NCBI RefSeq assembly: GCF_004341245.1
Contig: NZ_SLWY01000013.1
Span: forward strand, 62,001-126,000
Origin: Plasticicumulans lactativorans
GTDB lineage: Bacteria > Pseudomonadota > Gammaproteobacteria > Competibacterales > Competibacteraceae
Reading direction: 5' to 3'
Length of the DNA: 64,000 nt
The position numbers and the translations under genes are program-made. The notes under the pieces were generated by a model. The model had not been told where the DNA came from. It searched no databases and saw only the letters and a program-made list of their open reading frames with translations. Of the stretch, positions 45,896 through 55,964 are shown one piece after another (the first letter of the stretch is position 1; every line of letters starts with the position of its first letter).

Positions 45896-46642
45896 ATGCC
45901 GTCCACTGTAAAGGTCGATTTCTACAAATCGTCCCCCAAGGATGCGAATCTGGAATCCTTCAAGGGGCTCGTGAGCCATGCGCTCCCGGGCCTTCACGCG
46001 AACATCCTCGACGCTTTGCGCCGTTGCGGTCATCTGGAAAATCCCGGCTCGCTGAAAGTCGTCGATCTGGGGGCGGGCCAGGGGGCCCTGAGTGCGCGGT
46101 TCGCCGAGTGCGGATGTCGCGTGCTGGCATGCGATTACGTGAGCGAAAACTTTGCGGCAAGCGAATTCGGCATCGAATTCCGCTGCCTCGATCTCAACCA
46201 GGATTTCGCAGACCTGCTGGGTGCCGGGTCGGCGGATATCGTCAGTGCGGTCGAAATCATCGAACACATCGAGAATCCCCGCCATCTCCTGCGGGAGTGC
46301 CGGAAACTCCTGCGCCCCGGCGGCGTGCTGGTGCTGACGACGCCGAACATCGATTCGTCACGCTCCAAGACCGATTTCATGGCCGAGGGCATTTTCCACA
46401 TGTTCCGCGATTCCAGTTACCGGAGCAGCGGTCACATCACGCCGATAGGGGCGTGGCAGCTCGACAAAATGGCAGAGGAGGCACGCCTGCGGACAGAGCA
46501 GCACACGACCTTCGGCAACGAGTCCTATACATTCAGGGAGCGCCCCAAGGCCTTCCTTCTGCAGAGCTTCATCGAAAGATTCGGTCGCCGCTATCCGTGG
46601 GGAGACGGGGCGATCCACGTGCTGCTGCTTTCTCCGTACTGA
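45896..46642 (+). CDS. SAM-dependent class I methyltransferase
   Basis: 248 residues from the ATG at 45896, with GAGG 8 bases upstream. SAM motif VVDLGAGQGALSARF is near residues 54-68, followed by a UbiG/methyltransf_11-type core with SAVEIIEHIENPRHLLRECRKLLRPGG (about 118-143). GC content and third-position bias are visibly lower than in neighbouring housekeeping genes, suggesting later acquisition. The substrate is unknown; similar proteins methylate small molecules or sugars. Confidence 0.85.
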   Translation: MPSTVKVDFYKSSPKDANLESFKGLVSHALPGLHANILDALRRCGHLENPGSLKVVDLGAGQGALSARFAECGCRVLACDYVSENFAASEFGIEFRCLDLNQDFADLLGAGSADIVSAVEIIEHIENPRHLLRECRKLLRPGGVLVLTTPNIDSSRSKTDFMAEGIFHMFRDSSYRSSGHITPIGAWQLDKMAEEARLRTEQHTTFGNESYTFRERPKAFLLQSFIERFGRRYPWGDGAIHVLLLSPY

Positions 46643-46755
46643 TCCCGCCTGCGCCGTCCGGCCAGCGTCGTTGCCGGCACCTCGATCCCATCTCGAATGC
46701 CTCCGCGCCGGCCATGGCGGCGATGTCGAACAGCGCCCACCCCAGGAGTCACCCG

Positions 46756-47547
46756 ATGCCTTTCGCCCCTTCCGCCGTGCCGATCGCGTTCGACGACCAG
46801 GGCCGTGGCGAGCCCGCGCTGCTGTGCCTGCCGGGCTGGTGCGCGGACCGCAGCATGTTCGCCGAACTCGCGCCGCTGTGCGGCCGGGCGCGCCGCACGC
46901 TGACGCTGGACTGGCGCGGGCACGGCGGCTCGGCGCCGGCCGCCGCCGATTTCGACGCCGAGGCGCTGGTCGAGGATGCGCTGGCGGTGCTCGACGCGAG
47001 CGGCGTCGAGCGCATCGTGCCGGTCACCAACGCCCACGCCGGCTGGGTGGCGCTGGAGCTGCGCCGCCGCCTCGGCGCACGGGTGGCGGCGATCGTGCTG
47101 ATCGACTGGCTGGTGCTCGATCCGCCGCCACCCTTCCTCAATGCGCTGGCCGGGCTGCAGGACCCGGCGCGCTGGCAGGCGACGCGCGAGCAGTTGTTCG
47201 CGATGTGGCTGCACGGCGTCGACGACCCCGAGGTGATCCGCCTGGTGCGCGAGGTGATGGGCGCCCATGACGCCGCGATGTGGGCGCGGGCGGCGCGCAG
47301 CATCGCCGCCACCTACCGGCGCGAGGGCAGCCCGCTCGCGGCGCTGGCGGCGCTGGCGCCACCGCCGCCGGTGCTGCACCTGTACGCGCAGCCCGACGAT
47401 CCCGGCTTCCTGCAGGCGCAGCAGGCCTTCGCCGCGGCGCAGCCGTGGTTCACGGTGCACAGGCTGGCGGCGAAGTCGCACTTCCCGATGCTGGAGCGGG
47501 CGCAGGAAGTCGCCGGGCTCATCGAGGACTTCGTGGCGCGGTACTGA
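46756..47547 (+). CDS. Alpha/beta hydrolase of the cofactor-free 2,4-dioxygenase (HOD/AqdC) type
   Basis: 263 residues. The overall pattern follows bacterial 1H-3-hydroxy-4-oxoquinaldine 2,4-dioxygenases rather than true esterases. At the nucleophile position it reads TNAHAGWVALELRRRLG (about 93-109) instead of GxSxG; IDWLVLDPPPPF (about 116-127) matches the family IDWLL segment, and RSIAATYRREGSPL and AKSHFPMLE (about 240-248, catalytic histidine) follow. HOD relatives open quinolone rings with O2 and no cofactor, and some degrade the Pseudomonas quinolone signal. The serine usually before the second histidine is alanine here, so substrate and activity are open. Confidence 0.65.
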   Translation: MPFAPSAVPIAFDDQGRGEPALLCLPGWCADRSMFAELAPLCGRARRTLTLDWRGHGGSAPAAADFDAEALVEDALAVLDASGVERIVPVTNAHAGWVALELRRRLGARVAAIVLIDWLVLDPPPPFLNALAGLQDPARWQATREQLFAMWLHGVDDPEVIRLVREVMGAHDAAMWARAARSIAATYRREGSPLAALAALAPPPPVLHLYAQPDDPGFLQAQQAFAAAQPWFTVHRLAAKSHFPMLERAQEVAGLIEDFVARY

Positions 47548-47572
47548 GCCGGTCCTGGCCGGGGGAGGGGCG

Positions 47573-48031
47573 ATGGCCCTGGATGCGATCAAGCACTTCG
47601 TCGCCGTGTCGCCGACGCTCGCGACCGCCGGCCAGCCGAGCGAGGCGCAGTTGCGCGAGGTGGCGCAGGCGGGGTTCGAGGTGGTGATCAACCTCGGCCT
47701 GCTCGACCCGCGCTACTGCCTGGCCGACGAGGCGGGGTGCGTGCGCGCGCTCGGGCTCGACTACGCCCACCTGCCGGTCGACTTCGGCGCCCCCGCCGCA
47801 GCCGACCTGCAGCGCTTCCTCGACGTCATGGCCGCCTGCGACGGGCGCCGGGTGTTCGTGCACTGCGCCGCCAACTACCGCGTGGCGTGCTTCGTCGCGC
47901 TGTACGGGCAGGCCCGGCTGGGCTGGTCGCGCGCCGCTGCCGACGCCCACGTCGCGCGGGTGTGGCAGCCCGACGCGGTGTGGTCGGCCTTCCTCGAACG
48001 CGCGCGCATGGAGCGGGGCCTCGGCGACTGA
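47573..48031 (+). CDS. Protein-tyrosine-phosphatase-like (DUF442 / beta-lactamase-hydrolase-like) protein
   Basis: 152 residues. LATAGQPSEAQLREVAQAGFEVVINLG (about 16-42) is the family start, and HCAANYR (about 99-105) is the phosphatase loop with its cysteine and arginine, in the shorter CX4R spacing seen in this family. Members are thought to work as phosphatases or in sulfide/persulfide metabolism when fused to a persulfide dioxygenase; here it is stand-alone. It starts 25 bp after the dioxygenase-like gene. Confidence 0.75.
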   Translation: MALDAIKHFVAVSPTLATAGQPSEAQLREVAQAGFEVVINLGLLDPRYCLADEAGCVRALGLDYAHLPVDFGAPAAADLQRFLDVMAACDGRRVFVHCAANYRVACFVALYGQARLGWSRAAADAHVARVWQPDAVWSAFLERARMERGLGD

Positions 48032-48157
48032 AGCGCGCGGGGCGGGGAGGGCACGGTGTGCCCGGCGCCCCGATCCCGCCGGCAGCGGGTGCCACGGCGC
48101 CGCCGGCGCGGCACCGCTTTGAAGGCGCGCACGCCTGCCGCCGGCCGGGTGCGGCGG

Positions 48158-49027
48158 TTATGCCTCGGTGGCGCCGAAGATGTCTTCGAGCGTGCGGCGC
48201 ATCACGGCGAGGTCGGGGTCGACGCCGGTCCAGTAGTGGATGCCGATCGCGCCCTGGTGCACCAGCATGCCGAGCCCGTCGAGCACGCGGCAGCCGCGCG
48301 CCGCGGCCTCGCGCAGCAGCCGCGTGCGCGGCGGGTTGGGGATCACGTCGACGACGAGCTGCGCCGGGCGCAGGCTGTCGAGGTCGAGGTCGGGGCAGGC
48401 GTCGACGTCGGGGAACAGGCCGATCGAGGTGGCGTTGACGACGATGTCGCTGCCCTCGGGCACGCGGCAGCCGGGCTGCCAGGGCACGAAGCGGCCGCGC
48501 GCCGGGGTGCGTTCGGCGATCAGCGCGGCGAGTTCCTCGCCGCGCGCGGCATCGCGGTTGACGACGGTGATCGCGGCGGCGCCGGCGAGTGCCGCCTCGA
48601 CCGCGATCGCGCGCGCCGCGCCGCCGGCGCCGAACAGCGCGATCGACTTGCCGGCCGGGTCGGTGACGCTGCGCAGCGCGGCGACGAAGCCCTTGCCGTC
48701 GGTGTTCTCGCCGATGTAGCGACCGTCGCGGCGCACCACGCAGTTGACCGCGCCGATCAGCGCCGCCGATTCGCCGAGCCCGTCGAGGTGCTCGATCACC
48801 GCCACCTTGTGCGGCAGCGAGCAGTTGAAGCCCGCCCAGCCCATCGCGCGCGCGCCGCGCACGGCATCGCCGAGCGCGGCCGGCGCCACGTCGCAGTTGA
48901 TGTAGCGGGCATCGAGGCCGTGGTGGCGGTAGGCGGCCTCGACCATCGCGACGGTCGGGTTCTCGGCCGCCGGCGTGGCGAACGAGCCGGTCAGCAGGCT
49001 CAGGAAGTTCAGGTGCGGTGCGGGCAT
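48158..49027 (-). CDS. aroE: Shikimate/quinate dehydrogenase
   Basis: 289 residues from the ATG at 49027. NCSLPHKVAVIEHL (about 63-76) carries the catalytic lysine, ENTDGKGF (about 103-110) the catalytic aspartate, and LFGAGGAARAIAVEA (about 126-140) is the NADP-binding loop. It ends with GLGMLVHQGAIGIHYWTG. The length and the divergent LysR gene resemble quinate/shikimate utilisation or YdiB-like paralogues rather than the lone biosynthetic aroE, so catabolic use is possible. Confidence 0.85.
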   Translation of the reverse strand: MPAPHLNFLSLLTGSFATPAAENPTVAMVEAAYRHHGLDARYINCDVAPAALGDAVRGARAMGWAGFNCSLPHKVAVIEHLDGLGESAALIGAVNCVVRRDGRYIGENTDGKGFVAALRSVTDPAGKSIALFGAGGAARAIAVEAALAGAAAITVVNRDAARGEELAALIAERTPARGRFVPWQPGCRVPEGSDIVVNATSIGLFPDVDACPDLDLDSLRPAQLVVDVIPNPPRTRLLREAAARGCRVLDGLGMLVHQGAIGIHYWTGVDPDLAVMRRTLEDIFGATEA

Positions 49028-49208
49028 GGGCGTCCTCGGCAGCGTGGGCGGTGTCGCGCCACGGTGGCGCGTCGGGGGCAAGACTAGCCCGCGGCTGCGC
49101 CGGCGTGTTTCAGCAAGGCCGCAGCCTCGGGTACGAATGCCGCATCCGGCCCGCCCGCCGCGGCTGCTATCGTGGCGTCCCGCCGCCCGCCACCGGAGTG
49201 CTCCCGCC

Positions 49209-50165
49209 ATGGCCGATGCCGCCTCCGCGCTCTACCGCGCCCTGCTCAACCGCCTGCGCTACCGGCACCTGGCGCTGCTCGTGGCGCTCGACGACCTCGG
49301 CAACCTGCACGCGGCGGCGCAGGTGCTCAGCATCACGCAGCCGGCGGCGACGCGCATGCTGCAGGAGATTGAGGACGCCTTCGGCTGCACGCTGTTCGAG
49401 CGCCTGCCGCGCGGCATGCGCGCCACCGACCTCGGCCGGGAGGTGCTCGACTTCGCCCGCGCCGCGCTGACCCGGCTCGAACGCTGCGCCGGCGATCTCG
49501 CGCTGAAGCGCCGCGGCGGCTACGGCCACCTGGTGATCGGCGCGATCATGGGCGCAGCCCCCGACCTGCTCGCCGGTGCGGTCACCGAGCTCAAGATGCG
49601 CAAGCCGCTGCTGAACATCCGCATCCTCGGCGAAACCAGCGACCAGCTCGTCGAGCTGCTCGAACAGCAGCGCATCGACCTCGCCATCGGCCGCTTCGTC
49701 GGCCCGCTGCAGCACAATCAGTTCGACTTCGAGCCGCTCGGCAACGAGCACCTGCTGCTGGTGGTGCGCCGTACCCACCCGCTGGCCACGCGCACGCCGC
49801 TCGAACTCGCCGAGCTGGCGCAGTGGCCGTGGGTGCTGCAGGCGCTGGCGAGTCCGGCACGCCAGGTGCTCGAAGGCGAGTTCGAGCGCGCGCGGATCAA
49901 CACGCCGTCGAACGTCGTCGAGTGCGGGTCGATCTTCGCCACGCTGCAACTGGTGCAGAAGAGCGACGCCATCGCCGCGCTGCCCGAACCGGTGTTGCGC
50001 GACCACCTGCAGGCGGGGTTGCTGGCGGCGCTGCCGCTGACCATCGGTGCGGCGCTGGCGCCGTTCGGCGTGCTGATGCGCAAGGGCGAGCCGGCGAGCG
50101 GTACGGTGGCGGAGTTCCTCGACGTGCTGCGCCGCGCCGCGCAGGCGCCGGCCGGCGGTGGCTGA
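49209..50165 (+). CDS. LysR-type transcriptional regulator
   Basis: 318 residues. The winged helix-turn-helix at the N-terminus (LVALDDLGNLHAAAQVLSIT, about 24-43, then QPAATRMLQEIEDAFG) precedes a two-lobe effector domain. The start pattern resembles GbpR/PcaQ-like members (RYRHLALLVALDD). It is divergent from the shikimate dehydrogenase gene across 181 bp, the usual layout when a LysR protein controls its neighbour, so an aromatic or quinate-like effector is a fair guess. Confidence 0.9.
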   Translation: MADAASALYRALLNRLRYRHLALLVALDDLGNLHAAAQVLSITQPAATRMLQEIEDAFGCTLFERLPRGMRATDLGREVLDFARAALTRLERCAGDLALKRRGGYGHLVIGAIMGAAPDLLAGAVTELKMRKPLLNIRILGETSDQLVELLEQQRIDLAIGRFVGPLQHNQFDFEPLGNEHLLLVVRRTHPLATRTPLELAELAQWPWVLQALASPARQVLEGEFERARINTPSNVVECGSIFATLQLVQKSDAIAALPEPVLRDHLQAGLLAALPLTIGAALAPFGVLMRKGEPASGTVAEFLDVLRRAAQAPAGGG

Positions 50166-50171
50166 GGCGGA

Positions 50172-51125
50172 TCAATTGGCGCAGCGGCCCTGGCGACGGA
50201 CGTGCTTGTCGGCGTACATCGCGTGGTCGGCCTCGTCCTGCGCCTCTGTCAGCCCGCGGCCGGGGTCGCGCATCGCCAGCCCGAGCGAGGCGGCGACGTC
50301 GTGGGCGGTGAGCGCGGCGCGCAGGCGTCGCGCCAGCGCCTGCGCGCCGTTGCGGTCGCATTCGGTGCCGAGCACGGCGAACTCGTCGCCGCCGAGGCGG
50401 GCGACGACGTCGTGGATGCGCACCGCGCCGCGCAGCGCCTGCGCGGCACGCCCGATCAGCACATCGCCGGCGGCGTGGCCGTCGCGGTCGTTGACGCGCT
50501 TGAGGTCATCGAGGTCGACGATGACCACGCAGGCCGGATGACCATAGCGGCGGCAGCGCTGCTCCTCGGCGGCGAGCTGCTGGTCCCAGCCGCGGCGGTT
50601 GTAGAGGCCGGTGAGGGCGTCGATACGCGCTTCGGCCTGGGCGTGCTCGGCGCGGCGCAGTTCGCGCGCGAGTTCGAGCTCGGCCTTGAGCACGGTGCTG
50701 AGCAGCCCGGCCAGCAGCTCGATCATCGGCAGCTCGGTGGTGATGCGTTCGGGCTGCGGGGTGGGGTGGATCGCGCACAGCGTGCCGAACAGCGAGCCGT
50801 CGTCGCGGTTGAGCGGCACGCCGATGTAGGCGCCGATCGGCACCTGCCGGCCGATCGGCGCTTCGGCATAGGCCGGCACGGCCGCCGAGTGCGGCGCGAC
50901 GCGCGGGCCGCGCCCGTCGGCCATCCGCGAGCAGAAGGTGTCGGTCCAGCGGAACACCGTCCCGGGGGTGATGCCGTAGCCGTGGTCCTCGGCCTGCAGC
51001 ACGATCCAGTCGTCACCCTCGGTGCGGGTGACCATCCACAGGTCGAAGCCCAGGCGCGCGTGCATGAAGGCGAGCACCGCCTGCGCGGCGCTGGCGAAGT
51101 CGGGAAAGGCTTGGCTGTCGGGCAT
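50172..51125 (-). CDS. Diguanylate cyclase with GAF sensor domain
   Basis: 317 residues. An N-terminal GAF domain (about 5-150) is joined by a helix to a GGDEF domain (about 160-317). The active site reads [23 protein letters not shown] opens the domain. An inhibitory RxxD motif five residues before GGDEF is not evident (IHDVVA precedes it), so product inhibition may be weak. It makes cyclic di-GMP and opposes the HD-GYP protein at the left edge of the window. Confidence 0.9.
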   Translation of the reverse strand: MPDSQAFPDFASAAQAVLAFMHARLGFDLWMVTRTEGDDWIVLQAEDHGYGITPGTVFRWTDTFCSRMADGRGPRVAPHSAAVPAYAEAPIGRQVPIGAYIGVPLNRDDGSLFGTLCAIHPTPQPERITTELPMIELLAGLLSTVLKAELELARELRRAEHAQAEARIDALTGLYNRRGWDQQLAAEEQRCRRYGHPACVVIVDLDDLKRVNDRDGHAAGDVLIGRAAQALRGAVRIHDVVARLGGDEFAVLGTECDRNGAQALARRLRAALTAHDVAASLGLAMRDPGRGLTEAQDEADHAMYADKHVRRQGRCAN

Positions 51126-51288
51126 GGCCGCTCCGCGTCGTCAGGCGCAAGGATTGAAGCCCTGTCCGCGCGCGCCTGCAAGGGTGAACGGGAGGTCCGC
51201 GCGCCTGCACGCCCGCGTCAAACCCGTTAACCTTGCGCCTTTCGTCCGCCGGCCGCGCCGGCCCGGCCCCCCTCCTGGAATCCCCGCC

Positions 51289-52881
<1,593 letters not shown>

Positions 52882-52951
52882 AACCGCGGCTGCGTCCGTC
52901 CAGGCAAGGCAGGCGCATCCACCCGGCAGATCGACGCATTTCCCCGCCGCA

Positions 52952-53178
52952 TACACGCGTGTGGAAGCCTCGTACAGCCGTGTACTAGCCTCGTACACGC
53001 GTGTACGAGGCTTTTTTGTGCGTGTACGAACGAAGTTTTCGCGATTCCCAGGCGCGTACACGCGTGTCGGAAGCTCCGGGCAGCGTATTCCCGCTTCGTA
53101 CAAGGGTTTTCGAAGTTCGTACACGCGTGTACTTCGTTCGTACACGCGCCGTTTTGCTTCGTACACGCGTGTACGAAG
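52952..53178. repeat. Cluster of TACACGCGTGTA palindromes (about nine full or partial copies)
   Basis: Perfect TACACGCGTGTA lies at 52994-53005, 53120-53131 and 53162-53173; near copies at 52952-52963, 52973-52984 and 53057-53068; half sites near 53018, 53096 and 53140. The flanks extend the palindromes: AGCCT-type arms at 52987-53012 and CTTCG-type arms at 53157-53178. Spacing is uneven. The 352-base gap between the ABC-F gene and the next gene holds nothing else. Candidates: several stacked terminators, binding sites for a dimeric protein, or a mobile-element end. Confidence 0.75.
52987..53019 (+). terminator. Intrinsic terminator of the ABC-F gene
   Basis: A perfect 26-base palindrome (13-base arms AGCCTCGTACACG and its complement) followed at once by TTTTT. 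It is one unit of the palindrome cluster and the only one with a clear T-run. Confidence 0.8.
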
Positions 53179-53233
53179 GAAGCGGATATTGGGTGGAAAC
53201 AGAGTTCAATACAAATAATTCGAGGAAAGTGCG

Positions 53234-54466
53234 ATGCCCCTTTTCACTACACTAACCAATGAGCGGATTTGCCAGGAAATTGATGCGGCGACACACCACG
53301 TCATCCTGGCCGCACCTGGTATTTGCGTGTTGGTGGCTGAAGCACTACTGCAGGCCCACCAACGACTCGGGCAGGGTGCGGTTCAAGTGGTTCTCGACGT
53401 GTCGGCACGAGTAAGCCGCCTGGGTTACGGTGAGCATAAGGCAGTTGATATCCTGACTCAGGCTGGCGTTATGGTGCGTCAACATGTTGGCTTGCGCATT
53501 GGTGCGTTGATTTGTGATGAATCTGGTTGGAGTTTCGCCACTTCTCCAAGCTTAGTAGAGGCCGACCCAACTGCTGACAGCGAGGCCTTCAATGCCATAG
53601 CCCTGACGTCTGCACAAGTCATGATATTGCGTGCGGAACTTCCGTCTACAGGCAAAGGCGATAATCCTTCTCCCGCAATGAAATATCCAGTGGTTGGTTG
53701 TGATTTCGTGGGCGAGGACACGCTGAAAATAGTCAAGCGGGCACTCGAAATTGCGCCACCCCAACAGTTTGATTTGGCGCGCCAGACACAAGTGTATGCC
53801 GCGCTTATTCAGTTTGTGGAACTGACTTTCGAGGGTTTCAATATTCAGAGTCGCCGGATCCAGTTGCCTAAGACGTTGCCGTTGATCGCCAGCCAGAACA
53901 AAGCATTGAAAAATCGCGTGACTGCTTCGCTCAAAGTGCTGGACAAGATTGAGAAACCCAAGGCGCTTCAGGATATCACCGAACAGATGGAAGAGTTGCG
54001 TCAAGCTTATCTGGTACCTGTGGGGCAGGCTGGTCGCGTAATGCTGAAATCAAAGCGGCAGAATTTTGAGAGTGAGCTAGCAAAAATCGAAGAACGTTTG
54101 ACTGAATGCAAAGAAGTCCTGAAGAAAGATTTGCAGGACGCTTTAAGCAAAGTCATCGATGCCATTATTCCCGATTTATCGCGAGCCGTGTTGGTTGATC
54201 AGCCACCGCGCTTTCGCGGCTTATTTTCTGACACGGAGGAATCGGCTGCCATCTATGTAAGAGAAGAATTGGCCAAGTCGTTTCCTACTGCTGAAGAATT
54301 GATTTCCGGGATGAAGATTCACAAGTTCTACAAAGACGTCACCTATGAAACACTCAAGAACAAGGAATTTAGTGATCGTGTAATGAAGGAAATCCCTAAA
54401 TCCTTATTGGATGGTTCGCTGTTGCAGGAAGGTGTGGCGGCCCAAGCCGGGGTGGCAACGTCGTGA
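53234..54466 (+). CDS. Low-GC protein with a degenerate phospholipase-D-like N-terminus (410 aa), probably acquired
   Basis: 410 residues; ribosome site GAGGAAAG before the ATG. The first 110 residues (ILAAPGICVLVAEALLQAH ... VVLDVSARVSRLGYGEHKAVDILTQAGV ... GALICDESGWSFATSP) have the strand pattern of PLD-family domains, but no HxK motif is seen. Residues about 225-330 are helical and partly coiled coil (EELRQAYLVPVG, ESELAKIEERLTECKEVLKKDLQDAL). GC content is near 50%, far below the neighbours. Stand-alone PLD-like proteins occur in defence and mobile loci, but I cannot assign a function. It lies just after the palindrome cluster. Confidence 0.6.
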   Translation: MPLFTTLTNERICQEIDAATHHVILAAPGICVLVAEALLQAHQRLGQGAVQVVLDVSARVSRLGYGEHKAVDILTQAGVMVRQHVGLRIGALICDESGWSFATSPSLVEADPTADSEAFNAIALTSAQVMILRAELPSTGKGDNPSPAMKYPVVGCDFVGEDTLKIVKRALEIAPPQQFDLARQTQVYAALIQFVELTFEGFNIQSRRIQLPKTLPLIASQNKALKNRVTASLKVLDKIEKPKALQDITEQMEELRQAYLVPVGQAGRVMLKSKRQNFESELAKIEERLTECKEVLKKDLQDALSKVIDAIIPDLSRAVLVDQPPRFRGLFSDTEESAAIYVREELAKSFPTAEELISGMKIHKFYKDVTYETLKNKEFSDRVMKEIPKSLLDGSLLQEGVAAQAGVATS

Positions 54467-54469
54467 TCG

Positions 54470-54700
54470 ATTTCTGACGAACTACAATATGGTTTCGAGC
54501 ATGTACTGGTGCCTGATATGGGCAGCGTCACCCTAGCTTCGGTACGCTATTCTAATCGCGCCTTGGCTGGCTCGGAGAGTGGTGCTTATCACGTGCGTTT
54601 CCAAACGGCTTATCAGTGCAGTAGGTTAAGTTTTATTTCATTCAGCCTAACCTACCGCATCCATATTAGGAATCATAAACCGGTTATTTCTTGGTCGTGA
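54470..54700 (+). pseudogene. Remnant of a further low-GC gene after the 410-aa gene
   Basis: One frame from 54470 reads ISDELQYGFEHVLVPDMG and then SVTLASVRYSNRALAGS before becoming unconvincing. No start codon is present for the first part. It looks like an inner piece of a gene once cotranscribed with the 410-aa gene and now broken. Low GC is shared with the gene upstream. Confidence 0.4.
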
Positions 54701-54770
54701 ATCTTGCGTGGCACAATTATCAAAAGCGGTAAACATTGGGCTGCGCTTGCGAAGCCCAGCCTACGAACTT
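54621..54770. repeat. REP-like inverted repeats
   Basis: Two dispersed-repeat style hairpins: GTAGGTTAAG ... CTAACCTAC around 54621-54656, and TGGGCTGCGCTTGCGAAGCCCAGCC around 54737-54762 followed by TACG. The GTAGGTTGGGC/GCCCAACCTAC type occurs as scattered intergenic repeats in many proteobacteria. They mark the right edge of the low-GC block. The rest of the 54467-54862 gap shows no other gene. Confidence 0.45.
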
Positions 54771-54862
54771 CGGACGCCAATACACATAATTTGCGAGATT
54801 CCCTTTTTTGTAAGGATGTTCCGTCCGACAACACCGCCGAACACCACCATCAGGCCCCACAC

Positions 54863-55516
54863 ATGAGCACCGCGTCCCCCGAGATGCAGGCGTACTACGC
54901 CGCACGCGTGCCGTATTACGACGCCGTTTACCTCAAGCCGGAGCGGCGCCGGGACATCGAATTCCTCGCCGGGCACCTGCCGTCGCGGTTCGCGGCACGG
55001 GAGGTCATCGAGGTGGCCTGCGGTACCGGGTACTGGACGCAGCACCTTGCGCCCCGGGTCGCGCGCATGGTCGCGACGGACGGGACCGCCGAGCCTCTGG
55101 CGTTCGCGCGCCTGCGCCCGGGGAGCGCAGGCGTCACGTATCGCCAGGCCGATGCCTACGCCCTGCCACCCGACCTCGGCCTGTTCGACGGCGCCTTCGC
55201 GGGGCTTTGGTTCTCGCACGTCCCCCTCGCGGCGCGCACCCCGTTCCTCGTCGGCCTGCATCGGCACCTGCGCCCGCGGGCGCGCGTCATCCTGATCGAT
55301 AACAACGACATCCAGCTGCGCGACTTCCCGATCACGGAGACCGACGCGGACGGCAACACCTACCAGCACCGGACCTTGCGCGACGGCTCGGTGCATCGGG
55401 TGCTCAAGAACTTCCCGGGCGAGCGTGCACTGCGCGACCTCGTCGCCCCCTTCGCGGACGCGGTGGACTACCGGGGCCTGGAGAACTTCTGGCTCCTCGA
55501 ATACGAGTTGCGCTGA
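54863..55516 (+). CDS. SAM-dependent methyltransferase
   Basis: 217 residues. Motif I VIEVACGTGYWTQHLAP is near residues 45-61, motif II at ATDGTAEPL, and a later strand with RARVILIDNND near 150-160. The start region (EMQAYYAARVPYYDAVYLKPERR) is common in class I methyltransferases acting on small molecules. High GC again, so outside the acquired block. Substrate unknown. Confidence 0.85.
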   Translation: MSTASPEMQAYYAARVPYYDAVYLKPERRRDIEFLAGHLPSRFAAREVIEVACGTGYWTQHLAPRVARMVATDGTAEPLAFARLRPGSAGVTYRQADAYALPPDLGLFDGAFAGLWFSHVPLAARTPFLVGLHRHLRPRARVILIDNNDIQLRDFPITETDADGNTYQHRTLRDGSVHRVLKNFPGERALRDLVAPFADAVDYRGLENFWLLEYELR

Positions 55517-55628
55517 AGTATCGGGCGGGCGCCGCCGCTGCCACGTGCCGACACGCCCGGGCGCGGCTACCTTGTGCAGGCACCGGGCCGCTGCGCCCGG
55601 TTCCGACCCCCTGCAACGAGGCGACACC

Positions 55629-55931
55629 ATGGCGACCCTGCTCGCGCTGTACGCGCAACCCACCGACCCGGCGGCCTTCGACGCCTACTACTTCAGCACC
55701 CACGTGCCGATCGCCAGGCGCGTGCCGGGGCTCCTGTCGTACCGCGTCGGCCGCAACCCGGGGACGATCGCCGGCACGCCGTGCTACCTGGTCGCGGCGC
55801 TCGAATTCGCCTCGCTCGAGGCGATCCAGGCGGCGCTGGTCTCGCCCGAGGGCCAGGCCGCCGCGGCCGACCTCGGCAACTTCGCCACCGGCGGGGTGAC
55901 GCTGCTGAGCTTCGACGAGCAGCCGGTGTGA
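55629..55931 (+). CDS. EthD-family dimeric alpha-beta barrel protein
   Basis: 100 residues. LYAQPTDPAAFDAYYFSTHVPIARRVPGLLSYRVGR (about 7-42) is the EthD signature, with the conserved histidine in STHVP. EthD proteins are small ferredoxin-like dimers associated with ether or steroid degradation clusters; the role here is unclear. It has its own ribosome site, AACGAGG. Confidence 0.85.
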   Translation: MATLLALYAQPTDPAAFDAYYFSTHVPIARRVPGLLSYRVGRNPGTIAGTPCYLVAALEFASLEAIQAALVSPEGQAAAADLGNFATGGVTLLSFDEQPV

Positions 55932-55964
55932 AGGGGGCGGGCGGCGCGGACGCCGCCCGCTGCG

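Noticed and set aside
54509-54700. Independent 63-residue gene
   Set aside because: No ribosome site; its first codons continue an open frame from 54470 without a start, so it is better explained as a gene remnant.
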